From Rhizobium pisi (lineage in GTDB: Bacteria > Pseudomonadota > Alphaproteobacteria > Rhizobiales > Rhizobiaceae), in contig NZ_RJJT01000002.1 of assembly GCF_003938655.1 (NCBI RefSeq), positions 336,106 through 400,105 of the forward strand: DNA of 64,000 bases, given 5' to 3'. The notes beneath the pieces were generated by a model that made no database searches, was not told where the DNA came from, and saw only the letters and a program-made list of their open reading frames with translations. Below, one piece after another: positions 1-8,477 of the stretch (positions are counted from its first letter, which is position 1; the number at the start of each line of letters is the position of its first letter). A program made the translations under genes and the position numbers.

Positions 1-96
1 GAGCGACCCGAACCGGGCCTGCCACCGCGGCCGGCTGACAGACCTGCCTTCCACGCCGACAACTGGAACATGGCGACCGCCGCCCGCGGCGCCTGA
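1..96 (+). CDS. C-terminal end of an unidentified protein (partial)
   Basis: An open frame runs from the first base to a TGA at 94-96, giving 31 residues that end in NMATAARGA. It has no internal stop and stops 13 bases before the next gene, so it is probably the 3' end of a gene that begins outside the window and may share a transcript with the transporter pair. Too little remains to name a family. The call rests only on the open frame and the tight spacing. Confidence 0.35.
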   Translation, partial: ERPEPGLPPRPADRPAFHADNWNMATAARGA

Positions 97-109
97 AAGG
101 GATCCCGAC

Positions 110-307
110 ATGGAAAAACCACGTAGCAAGGCAGCGCTCTGGCTGCTTGTCATTCCGTTTATAGGTCTGCTCTGGCCGCCATTCTACAATCTCCGCGAAC
201 CGGCGCTTTTCGGCTTTCCCTTCTTCTACTGGTATCAGCTTCTCTGGGTGCCGATCACGGCGACGCTGACCTGGATTGCCTATCGGAGCGTTCGCCATGA
301 CGACTGA
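110..307 (+). CDS. DUF3311 small membrane protein
   Basis: This 65-residue protein has two hydrophobic segments (about residues 9-23 and 36-58) separated by a short loop, and an Arg/Asp-rich tail. DUF3311 proteins of this size are typically encoded directly before a sodium:solute symporter, as here, and are thought to be accessory subunits. The ATG is preceded by AAAGGGATCC. Its stop overlaps the start of the symporter gene by 11 bases, so the two are probably translationally coupled. The biochemical role is not known. Confidence 0.85.
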   Translation: MEKPRSKAALWLLVIPFIGLLWPPFYNLREPALFGFPFFYWYQLLWVPITATLTWIAYRSVRHDD

Positions 308-1772
308 CATCAACGGCACGGCGCTTGCCGTCTTCATCTTCTTCTTCGCCCTCGTCACCGTCATGGGCTTCGTCGCAAGCCGCTGGCGCAAGCCGGAGAC
401 GCTGGCCCATATCGACGAATGGGGTCTCGGCGGACGCAACTTCGGCACCTGGATCACCTGGTTCCTCGTCGGCGGCGATTTCTACACCGCCTATACCGTG
501 ATCGCCGTCCCGGCGCTGGTCTATACCGTTGGGGCCTACGGCTTCTTCGCATTGCCCTATACCATCGTCGTTTATCCCTTCGTCTTCATGGTCATGCCGG
601 TTCTGTGGAAACGCGCCAAGGATTTCGGTTATGTGACGGCCGCCGATGTCGTCCATGGTCAGTACGGATCGCGTGGTCTCGAACTCGCTGTCGCGGCAAC
701 CGGCGTCATCGCCACCATGCCTTACATCGCTCTCCAGCTCGTCGGCATGACGGCGGTCTTGAAGGCGCTCGGGCTGCACGGCGAATTGCCGCTTGCGATC
801 GCCTTCATCGTGCTGGCGCTCTACACTTATTCCGCCGGCCTGCGCGCCCCGGCGCTGATCGCCTTCGTCAAGGACATCATGATCTATATCGTGGTGATCG
901 CAGCCGTAGCACTCATTCCGTCGAAGCTCGGGGGCTATGCGAATGTCTTCGCCTCGGCCGATGCGGCGTTCCAGGTCAAAGGCTCCGGCAGCCTGCTGCT
1001 CGGCGGCAACCAGTATGTCGCCTATGCGACGCTCGCTCTCGGTTCGGCTCTTGCAGCCTTCATGTATCCGCATACGCTGACGGGCATCTTTGCCTCCAAC
1101 AGCGGCAAAACGATCCGCAAGAATGCGATCATGCTGCCCGCCTATACGTTGCTGCTCGGCCTTCTGGCATTGCTCGGCTATATGGGACACGCCGCCAACC
1201 TGAAGCTCGACAGTGCGAACGATGTCGTTCCCACCCTGTTCAAGACGCTCTTCTCGGGCTGGTTCTCCGGCTTCGCCTTTGCAGCGATCGCCATCGGCGC
1301 GCTGGTGCCGGCGGCGGTGATGAGCATCGGTGCTGCCAATCTCTTCACCCGCAATTTCTGGAAAGCCTACGTCGATCCCAAAGTCAGCGATGCGGGCGAG
1401 GCCAAGGTCGCGAAGGTGACGTCGCTGGTGGTGAAGGTCGGCGCGCTTCTCGTGATCATCTTCCTGCCGACGCAGTTCGCACTCGACCTGCAGCTGCTCG
1501 GCGGCATCTGGATCCTGCAGACGCTTCCGGCCCTGGTCTTCGGCCTTTATACCAACTGGTTCCGTGCACCCGCTCTACTCGCCGGCTGGTTCGTGGGCTT
1601 CTGCGGCGGCACCTTCCTCGTCTGGGACGCCGGCTGGAAGCCTCTGCATCTGGTGAGCCTCGGCGGCGAACCCTTCACCGTCTACACCGGCCTGCTCGCG
1701 CTTGCCGCAAACATCGCCGTTGCGGTCGCAATCACCGCCGTGCTTCCGGCCAAGGCTCCGGCGCGGGCGTAA
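297..1772 (+). CDS. sodium:solute symporter family protein (SSS)
   Basis: A 491-residue polytopic inner-membrane protein with about 13 hydrophobic helices, matching the usual SSS family size. These transporters couple inward sodium flow to uptake of sugars, organic acids, amino acids or vitamins; the substrate cannot be read from sequence. The frame can be extended to a TTG at 276, but the ATG at 297 lies inside the end of the DUF3311 gene in the usual arrangement and is preferred. A strong hairpin follows the stop. The upstream DUF3311 partner supports a two-gene transport unit. Confidence 0.9.
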   Translation: MTTDINGTALAVFIFFFALVTVMGFVASRWRKPETLAHIDEWGLGGRNFGTWITWFLVGGDFYTAYTVIAVPALVYTVGAYGFFALPYTIVVYPFVFMVMPVLWKRAKDFGYVTAADVVHGQYGSRGLELAVAATGVIATMPYIALQLVGMTAVLKALGLHGELPLAIAFIVLALYTYSAGLRAPALIAFVKDIMIYIVVIAAVALIPSKLGGYANVFASADAAFQVKGSGSLLLGGNQYVAYATLALGSALAAFMYPHTLTGIFASNSGKTIRKNAIMLPAYTLLLGLLALLGYMGHAANLKLDSANDVVPTLFKTLFSGWFSGFAFAAIAIGALVPAAVMSIGAANLFTRNFWKAYVDPKVSDAGEAKVAKVTSLVVKVGALLVIIFLPTQFALDLQLLGGIWILQTLPALVFGLYTNWFRAPALLAGWFVGFCGGTFLVWDAGWKPLHLVSLGGEPFTVYTGLLALAANIAVAVAITAVLPAKAPARA

Positions 1773-1785
1773 GATGACCTCAAAA

Positions 1786-1811
1786 CGAAGGGCAGCAAAC
1801 GCTGCCCTTCG
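1786..1811. terminator. bidirectional hairpin terminator between convergent genes
   Basis: CGAAGGGCAGC, a four-base loop AAAC, then the exact complement GCTGCCCTTCG. It lies between the convergent symporter and chemoreceptor genes and could end transcripts from both sides. There is no long T run on either strand. Confidence 0.75.
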
Positions 1812-1852
1812 TCACTTTACGCCTCAGTCGAGGCTGCAATCAGATCCGGCGA

Positions 1853-3808
1853 TCAGAATTCTTCCCAATCGCCGGCCAATGCCGCATTGCCCTGGAACGA
1901 CTTGCCCACCTTGGCAATCATCTGGCGAGCGGGCGACGCTACGGGCTGAGCATGCTGCGCCGCTGCAGCCGGCTGCGATGAGCGCTTGGATGCCACCGAT
2001 CCTCCGATATTGAACTGACCCAGGAGTTGGAACAGCGCGTCCGCTTCCTTGGCGAGATTATGAGCGGCGGCTGTGGCTTCCTCCACCATGGCGGCGTTCT
2101 GCTGTGTGCCCTGGTCCATCTTGTTGACGGCGGTATTGATCTCTTTCAGCCCCGTTGCCTGCTCCTGCGAAGCGCCGACGATCGCCCCGACATTGCCGTC
2201 GACCTGCTGCACCTGTGCGGCAATCTCCTTCAGTGCCTTGCCGGTTTCGCCAACGAGGGCAACGCCGTTTTTCACATGGCCGTTCGAAGCGTTGATCAGT
2301 TCCTTGATCTCCTTCGCTGCCTTGGCGGACCGTTGCGCCAGTTCGCGCACTTCCTGGGCAACGACGGCAAAGCCCTTGCCGGCTTCACCGGCGCGGGCGG
2401 CTTCGACGCCGGCATTCAGCGCAAGCAGGTTGGTCTGGAAGGCGATCTCGTCGATGACGCCGATGATGCTTCCGATTTCAGTGGCGGAGGATTCGATCTT
2501 GCCCATGGCGTCGACCGCATCCCGAACGACGCTGCCCGAGCGCTCCGCGCTGTCTTTGGTCTTGCGCACGAGCTGCCCGGCTTCCTGGGCCTTGTTGCTC
2601 GAATCGGCGACGGTCGTCGTGATCTCTTCCAGCGCAGCGGCGGTTTCCTCGACGGATGCGGCCTGCTGTTCGGTCCGCTTGGCGAGATCGTCCGAGGCGG
2701 AGCGGATCTCCTGTGCGCCGGCGGCGATTGCGCTCGCGTTCTGGGAAACTCTCTGCATGGCGGCGCGGAGCTTTTCGACCACCACATTGAAGTCGGCCCG
2801 GAGCTTTTCCAGAGACGGGATGAACGGGGTATCGATCTGCTGCGTCAGGTCGCCGTCGGCCAGCGCCTGCAAGGCATTGCCCAGTTGGCCGACAGCCTTG
2901 TCGGTCTGCTCGGCAAGGGTACGACGTTCGTCGGCATCCTGCTCGAGCCGCTGCCGTTCCGTCACTGCCCGCTTGGCTTCCGCGTCTGCTTCCCGTTCCG
3001 CCTTCGCCGAAATTGCGTCGCGCAAGCCGGCCACGGCGCGCGCGAGCTTGCCGATCTCATCGCCCCGCGCTTCCAGACGACGATCACCGTCGAGATTTCC
3101 GTCCGCCATCGCCTTCAGCGAGAGCTGAAGTTTTGCCATCGGGCCGACGATCGTGCGGGATGTGATGGCTGCGGCAATGATGGAAAGAACAGCGGCAATC
3201 GCGAGTGCTGTCAGCGCAATCGGCTTGAAGCCGCTCGCCGCGCTTCGAACCTCGCCGCCGACCGATTTGTTCAGCGCTTCCTGGAAATCGATGAATTTGT
3301 TGATGGCGCCGAGCCAGGCAACGAAGGCCGGCCGAGCCTGTTCGAGCAGGATCTTGCGGGCTGCCTCGCCATCGCCCTTCTCCTGCAATGCGATGATCTG
3401 GGAAACCAGAGGATTGGTTTTCGCCTGTATGTCGGCGATCTCCTTCAGGATGGACTTTTCCTGATCCGTCGCACCTGCCGGAGATGCAACCATGTCGGCC
3501 ATACGCTTTTCGTTCTCGGCGTAAGTTGCCGCCAGCTTTTCGATCAATGCCTCCGCGCTCTTGCGCTCATCCGCTGATGTCACGAGGGTCACGTCGCGAA
3601 TGGCGATCGCGCGGTCGTGCACGCTGCCGCGATAGTTGATGGCAAAGCGCTGCTTCACGCTGTTGACGTCGTTGATCGTTTCAAGATTGCTGTTGATCTC
3701 AGCAACCTTCACCGCCGAATAGATGGTCAGGCCGGCCATCAGCAGAAGCAGGAAGCTGAAACCGAGGGTCAGGCGCACCCCGATCCCGAAACTCTTAATG
3801 CTCTTCAT
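1853..3808 (-). CDS. methyl-accepting chemotaxis protein
   Basis: A 651-residue transmembrane chemoreceptor. A first membrane helix (about 13-33) and a second (about 190-213) bracket a periplasmic four-helix-bundle-like sensor. A HAMP domain follows, then a long cytoplasmic signalling coiled coil whose hairpin tip ([21 protein letters not shown], about 450-470) is the conserved CheA/CheW contact. The protein ends in DWEEF, which resembles the xWxxF tether bound by CheR and CheB, so it may serve as a high-abundance receptor. The start has a GGAGAG site seven bases upstream. No che genes are nearby. The ligand is unknown. Confidence 0.95.
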   Translation of the reverse strand: MKSIKSFGIGVRLTLGFSFLLLLMAGLTIYSAVKVAEINSNLETINDVNSVKQRFAINYRGSVHDRAIAIRDVTLVTSADERKSAEALIEKLAATYAENEKRMADMVASPAGATDQEKSILKEIADIQAKTNPLVSQIIALQEKGDGEAARKILLEQARPAFVAWLGAINKFIDFQEALNKSVGGEVRSAASGFKPIALTALAIAAVLSIIAAAITSRTIVGPMAKLQLSLKAMADGNLDGDRRLEARGDEIGKLARAVAGLRDAISAKAEREADAEAKRAVTERQRLEQDADERRTLAEQTDKAVGQLGNALQALADGDLTQQIDTPFIPSLEKLRADFNVVVEKLRAAMQRVSQNASAIAAGAQEIRSASDDLAKRTEQQAASVEETAAALEEITTTVADSSNKAQEAGQLVRKTKDSAERSGSVVRDAVDAMGKIESSATEIGSIIGVIDEIAFQTNLLALNAGVEAARAGEAGKGFAVVAQEVRELAQRSAKAAKEIKELINASNGHVKNGVALVGETGKALKEIAAQVQQVDGNVGAIVGASQEQATGLKEINTAVNKMDQGTQQNAAMVEEATAAAHNLAKEADALFQLLGQFNIGGSVASKRSSQPAAAAQHAQPVASPARQMIAKVGKSFQGNAALAGDWEEF

Positions 3809-4313
3809 TATCGCTCTCCATCGCCTCGGCGTGGTTTGTTAAAGGTGTCTCGGCTGGCATGATCGCTCGTCACAACTCGTTGAGGTGTGGAGCTCGATCT
3901 GACCCCGGAATACGCCGACGTCGCTCGGCGCGCGCAACGAGGCGCGAAGCGCGCATCGAGGTAAAAAGATATCATGCGAGATGTCGGGGCCTGGCTGCCA
4001 TCATGGCGCAGGTGACGATCCTGCGAAGGTCACTCCGATATCCTAAAAATTTAGGGGAATATATTTTAGAGAGTGTAAACGCAGACGGCAGAGGCATCAT
4101 TGCGTCGCGCATTTCGTATATTTCGCCGGTATTTTTCGCGCAAGATGCACTATCCTGCACATCAGGAAGAATATGCCAAGTTGCTGGAGATAATTGGGAT
4201 ATCTCTTTTGTTGCAAACCGGACTCCTCAACTCTCTGCGCTCGACATGCGGACAATGATCTCCGCAATGACTTCGCCGATGCCGGACGATCACCTGACGG
4301 CTTTTCGCAAGCA
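3809..4313. other. 505-base intergenic region, no supported gene
   Basis: The region lies upstream of the chemoreceptor and downstream of the monooxygenase, both on the minus strand. Open frames on both strands here lack plausible starts or recognisable domains. The part near 3920-3960 is very GC-rich with repeated GCGCG tracts. The part near 4040-4080 is AT-rich and contains the palindrome CCTAAAAATTTAGG at 4042-4055. Chemoreceptor promoter elements probably lie near the 3809 end, but none is clear. Confidence 0.5.
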
Positions 4314-5384
4314 TCAGCCCCGGAGCAGCGGCAGCAGCTGATCGCCCTGCCGCTTGATCTCGGAGAGATAAGGCGTGTCGGACAGCACGAAGTGCGTAAT
4401 GCCCAGATCCTCGTATTTACGCAGCGAGCCGGCGACATCAGCCGCCGAACCGACCAGCCACGTGGTGCCTGCGCCACCGCCGCCGTATTTGCCCGGCGCG
4501 GTATAGAGATTGTCGTCGAGCACGTCGCCGCGTTCATAAAGAGCCAGAAGCCGCTGCTGGCCGACGGCGAGCATACGCTGGTGATCATGCCAGCCAGCGC
4601 CTTTGCTCTTCGCCATCTCGGCAACCTTCGCCTCGGCGTCGGCCCAGGCCTGTTCCGTGGTGTCGCGAACCAGTGTCGTGATGCGCAGTCCGAATTCCAG
4701 CGGCGGAAGATCGCGGTCGAGTTCCCTGCTCAATGCTTTAAGCCGCTCTATCCGCTCGCGGACGCCGTCGAACGGCTCACCCCAGAAAAGCTGGACATCG
4801 GCCTCGGTCGCGGCCACCCGCTCGGCCGCCTCCGAGGCGCCGCCAAAATAGAATTTGGGGTGCCGTCGGTCGCCGCGGACCTCGATACGCGGCACCACGG
4901 TGGATTCGGCGACACCGAAATGATCGCCCGCCGAGGTCACGTTTTCTTCGGTCCACAGTCTGCGGACCAGATGCATGAACTCCCTGGTCCTGGCGTAGCG
5001 ATCTGCCTGATCGCCCTCGCTGTCGCCATAGGCAGCCAGGTTGTCCTTGCCCGATACGATGTTGATCCGCACGCGGCCGCCGGTCAGGTGGTCGAGCGTC
5101 GCCGCCGCGGACGCGAAGTTCGCCGGCCGCCAATAACCCGGGCGGATCGCGATCAGCGGCTCGAAGGTGGTGGTTCGCGCAGCGAGCGAGGCGGCGACCG
5201 TGAACGTGTCGGGCCGGCCCCAACCGGTGCCGATGAGCGCGCCCTTCCAGCCATGCTCCTCCAGCGCCCGGGCGTGGCTGGTCAGCGTATCCAAGCTGTT
5301 GTGGTCCTCGACGGCGGAATCACCGCGATGGCCGGGCCTGACGTCGTTGGGAATATACCAGAGAAATTCGGAATGATTGCTCAT
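4314..5384 (-). CDS. SsuD-like LLM-class flavin-dependent monooxygenase
   Basis: A 356-residue cytoplasmic enzyme of the bacterial luciferase-like (LLM) family, closest in character to FMNH2-dependent alkanesulfonate monooxygenases. Family signs include the N-terminal WYIPND segment, the ARTT..EPLIAIRPG strand, the DHLTGGRVRINIVSG phosphate-binding stretch (about 100-115) and YFGGASEAAERVA (about 178-190). The family oxidises a carbon-sulfur or similar bond using reduced FMN from a partner reductase. No sulfonate ABC transporter is adjacent; an FMN reductase gene lies far away at 63216-63776. Only a weak ribosome site precedes the ATG. The substrate is not determined. Confidence 0.88.
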   Translation of the reverse strand: MSNHSEFLWYIPNDVRPGHRGDSAVEDHNSLDTLTSHARALEEHGWKGALIGTGWGRPDTFTVAASLAARTTTFEPLIAIRPGYWRPANFASAAATLDHLTGGRVRINIVSGKDNLAAYGDSEGDQADRYARTREFMHLVRRLWTEENVTSAGDHFGVAESTVVPRIEVRGDRRHPKFYFGGASEAAERVAATEADVQLFWGEPFDGVRERIERLKALSRELDRDLPPLEFGLRITTLVRDTTEQAWADAEAKVAEMAKSKGAGWHDHQRMLAVGQQRLLALYERGDVLDDNLYTAPGKYGGGGAGTTWLVGSAADVAGSLRKYEDLGITHFVLSDTPYLSEIKRQGDQLLPLLRG

Positions 5385-5441
5385 GCGATGCTGCAGTTCT
5401 GTGGATTGGAAAGGGACCCGGGGTTAAGGCCGCCAGAGAGA

Positions 5442-5543
5442 TCACACGGCCACTTGCGCCTCCGGGGCTGCTTCCAGATTGTGAATGACACCGAGACCAA
5501 GCAGACTGAACAACGCAATTTTTAATGCCTTTGCCAATGTCAT
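5442..5543 (-). CDS. possible 33-residue peptide upstream of the monooxygenase
   Basis: A short ATG-to-TGA frame encodes a peptide that starts MTLAKALKIALFSLLGLG and has a short charged tail. It therefore has a basic start and one hydrophobic stretch. A weak purine stretch (GGGAAGA) lies upstream. It sits 57 bases before the monooxygenase start on the same strand, where a leader peptide could be. It lacks cysteine, so it is not an obvious cysteine-sensing leader. It could equally be chance. Confidence 0.3.
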   Translation of the reverse strand: MTLAKALKIALFSLLGLGVIHNLEAAPEAQVAV

Positions 5544-5608
5544 CGTCGATCTTCCCGTTTCGGATTGCTGTTAGCAGGAACGATGCACGGTAAGATGAAA
5601 TATAATAC

Positions 5609-5631
5609 ACTAAATCAATAGACTATTTAGT
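5609..5631. promoter_or_regulatory. inverted repeat in AT-rich upstream region
   Basis: ACTAAAT, nine bases, then ATTTAGT, an exact 7-base inverted repeat in an AT-rich stretch (5600-5640). It is upstream of the monooxygenase and the small open frame on the minus strand, so it may be an operator or promoter region. No binding protein is assigned. Confidence 0.4.
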
Positions 5632-5734
5632 TTAATATTAGGCTCGCCGACGAAAAATTGTCCCCAAAAAGACGGCAATGGAAACTTCGCCATCCGTCGC
5701 GTCCCAGGGATAGCCAGTGCGCCAGGCAATGAGA

Positions 5735-5768
5735 AAAGCGCCTGGGATGGGCCATCCGCAGGCGCTTT
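5735..5768 (-). terminator. rho-independent terminator of the EthD-like gene / importer operon
   Basis: On the minus strand AAAGCGCCTG pairs with CAGGCGCTTT, and the loop contains a further GGATGG/CCATCC stem. The hairpin is followed by TTTTCTC. It lies about 75 bases past the stop of the dimeric barrel protein and is a good candidate end for the sugar importer transcript. Confidence 0.75.
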
Positions 5769-5840
5769 GCAGCAATGATCTCTCCGAAGGCCGGACGGTT
5801 TTTGATCGCCCGCTATTGCCGAAGCCGGGATCGCCTGATG

Positions 5841-6179
5841 TCAGGCCGTGGCCGGCGGATATTCGTTGGCCGAGAAGACGTGATGATGCACCTTGCCGGT
5901 GAAGAGCTGCAGGAGTTGCCCGGTGACCTCACGGCTTTCGAAGCGCACATCGGAGCGAAGTGCTGCATTCACCGCCTCCATATCGGGATAACGAATGGCG
6001 AGCGCCATGGCGTAGACCGGGGCGCCTTCGTCACGTTCCATCCCGTCCAGCACCCGGACTTCCTCGGCGCCCGGGAATTTCGTCCACAGAGGGACGAGCC
6101 GCTGCCTGACAAAATCGCGGAACTCCTCTTCTCTGCCGGGATGGATTTCGCCTTCAAACAAAGCGTAACGAATGATCAT
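5841..6179 (-). CDS. dimeric alpha/beta-barrel (EthD-like) protein
   Basis: A 112-residue protein of the ferredoxin-like dimeric alpha/beta barrel type: MIIRYALFEGEI strand, FRDFVRQRLVPLW helix, YAMALAIRYPDMEAVNAAL strand and helix, then a last strand near FTGKVHHHVF. Related small folds include EthD-like proteins, antibiotic monooxygenases and sugar mutarotases. It is the last gene of the minus-strand importer operon, 95 bases after the binding protein. A role in handling the imported sugar acid or lactone, such as anomer conversion, is possible but unproven. The histidine triplet near residues 98-100 is a candidate functional site. Confidence 0.7.
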   Translation of the reverse strand: MIIRYALFEGEIHPGREEEFRDFVRQRLVPLWTKFPGAEEVRVLDGMERDEGAPVYAMALAIRYPDMEAVNAALRSDVRFESREVTGQLLQLFTGKVHHHVFSANEYPPATA

Positions 6180-6239
6180 AGGTTCTCTTTTCCCAAACTC
6201 GCCGGAGCCGGATCGATGGTGACGTGGTGCAGGGGAGGA

Positions 6240-6261
6240 GGGCGTATCAGTCGATACGCCC
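6240..6261 (-). terminator. intergenic hairpin after the binding-protein gene
   Basis: GGGCGTATC, a four-base loop, then GATACGCCC: a perfect 9-bp stem just after the binding-protein stop (6275). On the minus strand no T run follows, so it is more likely an mRNA-stabilising or attenuating hairpin that keeps binding-protein mRNA abundant than a full stop. Confidence 0.6.
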
Positions 6262-6274
6262 TTGGTCGAAGGGC

Positions 6275-7378
6275 TTATTTGCCCCAGATTTTCTTGTATT
6301 GGTCGCGATAGCCGTTATCGGGGTCGAAGCTGTTCTTCGGTCCTCCATCGAATTCGACGTTCTGGCTGGTCACCACATGCAGCGGCGACACATAGCCGGA
6401 CCACGGAGCGCCCGCAAAAGCGCGGTTCAGTTCGTCGACGAGCTGCCAGCCCTGGAGATTGAGCGGTTCAGCGACGGTGACGGCCTGATACTGCTTGGCG
6501 CGGATACGCTGGTAGGCGCTCTCCGAACCGTCGCCGGCTGCGACGTTGACCGGCTTTCCGTCACCGGCAATGCCGGCGGAGGCAAGCGACGGCCCCATGA
6601 AGTCATAGTAGAGGTCGTTGATCGCCAGGGAATGCGTCCACTTCGCCCCATACTTCTGCAGAAGCGATGTGGTGAGCTGCGGCATGCGCTGGGAGGTTTC
6701 GGCAATCGGCGTGTCGACATATTCGAGCACCGTGCCGCCGAGATCCTCGATCTCCTTCTTCATGCGGTCGGCCTTGGCGATCGCGATCGCATAGGTAGAG
6801 TCGGTAAAGATGATGACGCCAGGCTTGCCGCCGGCATCGGCAAAGGCCCAGTCCGCCGCGGACTTCGACACTTCCATCGCATCGGTCGTGACGTTGGCGA
6901 AGACGCCGACGTCGGGAACGGGACCGACCGCCGAGGCGGCGTGCCAGGAAACCATCGGAATGCCGGCCGCCTTGGCTGCTTCCATTGCCGGCTTCTGCTC
7001 GACGGCGTCGAAGCCGTTGATGATGATGCCGTCTGGCTTCAGCGCCATCGCCTGGCCGAACGCCGCGGTGCGTCCGCCGATGGAACCGGCGCCGTCAAGC
7101 GCCTTCACCGTCCAGCCCAATGCGCCTGCCGCTTCCTGAACACCATTGACCACGCCGAGGATGCCGCCGTTCTTCATATCGGCGGCAAGGATGACGATGT
7201 TCTTGCCCGCAGCCCCCTTGGGGCCGGTCGTCGGGCCATCCCACGCACTCACCTTCGACGCGTATTTGTCCACCACGGCCTTGGCGTCGGCCATCGAGTC
7301 GGCCAATGCCGGCATGCTCAGCATAACGGCGACGGTTGCGACCGTTGCCTGCAATAACGCTCTGCGCTTCATGTTCAC
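6275..7378 (-). CDS. sugar ABC transporter substrate-binding protein (RbsB-like)
   Basis: A 367-residue periplasmic binding protein of the type 1 fold. The N terminus (MNMKRRALLQATVATVAVM, processed after ALA near residue 27) is a typical signal peptide. The two Rossmann-like lobes are visible around NIVILAADMKNGG and GVIIFTDSTYAIAIAKAD. It follows the permease by 40 bases and completes the importer with the 8478 and 7419 genes. The surrounding idonate/gluconate genes suggest that the ligand is a sugar acid or its lactone; this is inference from context. The start has GGAG nearby. Confidence 0.9.
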   Translation of the reverse strand: MNMKRRALLQATVATVAVMLSMPALADSMADAKAVVDKYASKVSAWDGPTTGPKGAAGKNIVILAADMKNGGILGVVNGVQEAAGALGWTVKALDGAGSIGGRTAAFGQAMALKPDGIIINGFDAVEQKPAMEAAKAAGIPMVSWHAASAVGPVPDVGVFANVTTDAMEVSKSAADWAFADAGGKPGVIIFTDSTYAIAIAKADRMKKEIEDLGGTVLEYVDTPIAETSQRMPQLTTSLLQKYGAKWTHSLAINDLYYDFMGPSLASAGIAGDGKPVNVAAGDGSESAYQRIRAKQYQAVTVAEPLNLQGWQLVDELNRAFAGAPWSGYVSPLHVVTSQNVEFDGGPKNSFDPDNGYRDQYKKIWGK

Positions 7379-7418
7379 TCCTCCATTTTATTTGTTATGA
7401 AATGCCGGCGATCCGGCC

Positions 7419-8459
7419 TCATTTCGATGCGGGCGTGATCCTCCTCACGGCCCCGCGCTTGCGCTGGGCGTAACCTGCTATGCCGATGGCAATCAGCAGC
7501 GTCACGCCGTTGAACAGCGGTTCGACAAAGAACGATCCGCCGAATTGCTGAATTCCTGATATTCCGACCGCCAGGATGATGACGCCGATCAAAGTGCCCC
7601 AGACGTTCACCCGTCCCGGCTTGATCGTCGTCGACCCGAGGAAAGCACCGACAAGCGCCGGTAGGAGATATTCGAGGCCGACGCTCGCCTGGCCGATGCG
7701 CAGCTTCGAGGCGAGAAGAACGCCGGTCAGCGCCGCCAGCAGGCCCGAGGTGACGAAGGCGCCGATCACGAATTTGCGGACCGGAATGCCGTTGAGGGCG
7801 GCGGCCTTGGGATTGGCGCCGATCGCGTAGAGATAGCGGCCGATCGGCAGGTATTCGAGCACGATCCACATGCAGATCGCGATCAAGAGCACGTAAATGC
7901 CTGTAATCGGCAGGCCGAACAGCATGGTGCCGTTCAGCGCGTAGAAACCCTCAGGCAGGACGCCGACCACCTGCCGCCCGCCGGTGTGCCAGAGCGCAAG
8001 CGCGTAGAGGACGGTTCCCGTGCCGAGTGTGGCGATGAAGCTGTCGATCTTGGCAACCTCGACCAGCAGGCCGTTGATGAAGCCGGTGAAGACGCCGAGT
8101 GCGAGGACGATGAGGACGGCGACCGGCCAGGGCAGGCCATAGGCCGTCTGCAGGCTGATGGCGAGAATATGCCAGAGCACGATGCCGTAGCCGACGGTCA
8201 GGTCGATGCGACCCGATGCCATAGGGATCATCGCAGCCAGCGACAGAAGCGCGATGATCGCCTTGTCGGACACGATCGAGCGGACGTTCAACACGGTCGG
8301 GAACGTACCGGGCAGAAGGATCGAGAAGATCACGATCAGGCCGACGGTGAGGATCACCAGACCATAGACCGGGATCAGGCGTCCGATCTTCTGCCCTGTA
8401 GACAGGCCGGCCATTTCGCTCTTGGTCGGCTCCAGCGCCGTGGATTCAATGGATTGCAT
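7419..8459 (-). CDS. sugar ABC transporter permease (RbsC-like)
   Basis: A 346-residue integral membrane protein with 8-10 hydrophobic helices of the BPD_transp_2 family, which pairs with RbsA-type tandem ATPases. Recognisable features are LAAMIPMASGRIDLTVGYG after the second helix and AALNGIPVRKFVIGAFVTSG in the cytoplasmic coupling region. It begins 18 bases after the ATPase gene. The substrate should match the binding protein at 6275 and is inferred to be an aldonate-type sugar acid. Confidence 0.92.
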   Translation of the reverse strand: MQSIESTALEPTKSEMAGLSTGQKIGRLIPVYGLVILTVGLIVIFSILLPGTFPTVLNVRSIVSDKAIIALLSLAAMIPMASGRIDLTVGYGIVLWHILAISLQTAYGLPWPVAVLIVLALGVFTGFINGLLVEVAKIDSFIATLGTGTVLYALALWHTGGRQVVGVLPEGFYALNGTMLFGLPITGIYVLLIAICMWIVLEYLPIGRYLYAIGANPKAAALNGIPVRKFVIGAFVTSGLLAALTGVLLASKLRIGQASVGLEYLLPALVGAFLGSTTIKPGRVNVWGTLIGVIILAVGISGIQQFGGSFFVEPLFNGVTLLIAIGIAGYAQRKRGAVRRITPASK

Positions 8460-8477
8460 GGCTGTTCTCCCGATAGT

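Noticed and set aside
255..1190. Long minus-strand frame opposite the sodium:solute symporter
   Set aside because: It is rich in Arg, Asp and His with no domain pattern and mirrors the codon bias of the symporter, so it is an antisense shadow.
2027..3577. 516-residue plus-strand frame opposite the chemoreceptor
   Set aside because: Antisense to a gene with all chemoreceptor motifs; the translation has no recognised family and low-complexity composition.
3859..4341. 160-residue plus-strand frame in the gap before the monooxygenase
   Set aside because: No ribosome site and no domain; it runs into the antisense side of the monooxygenase gene.
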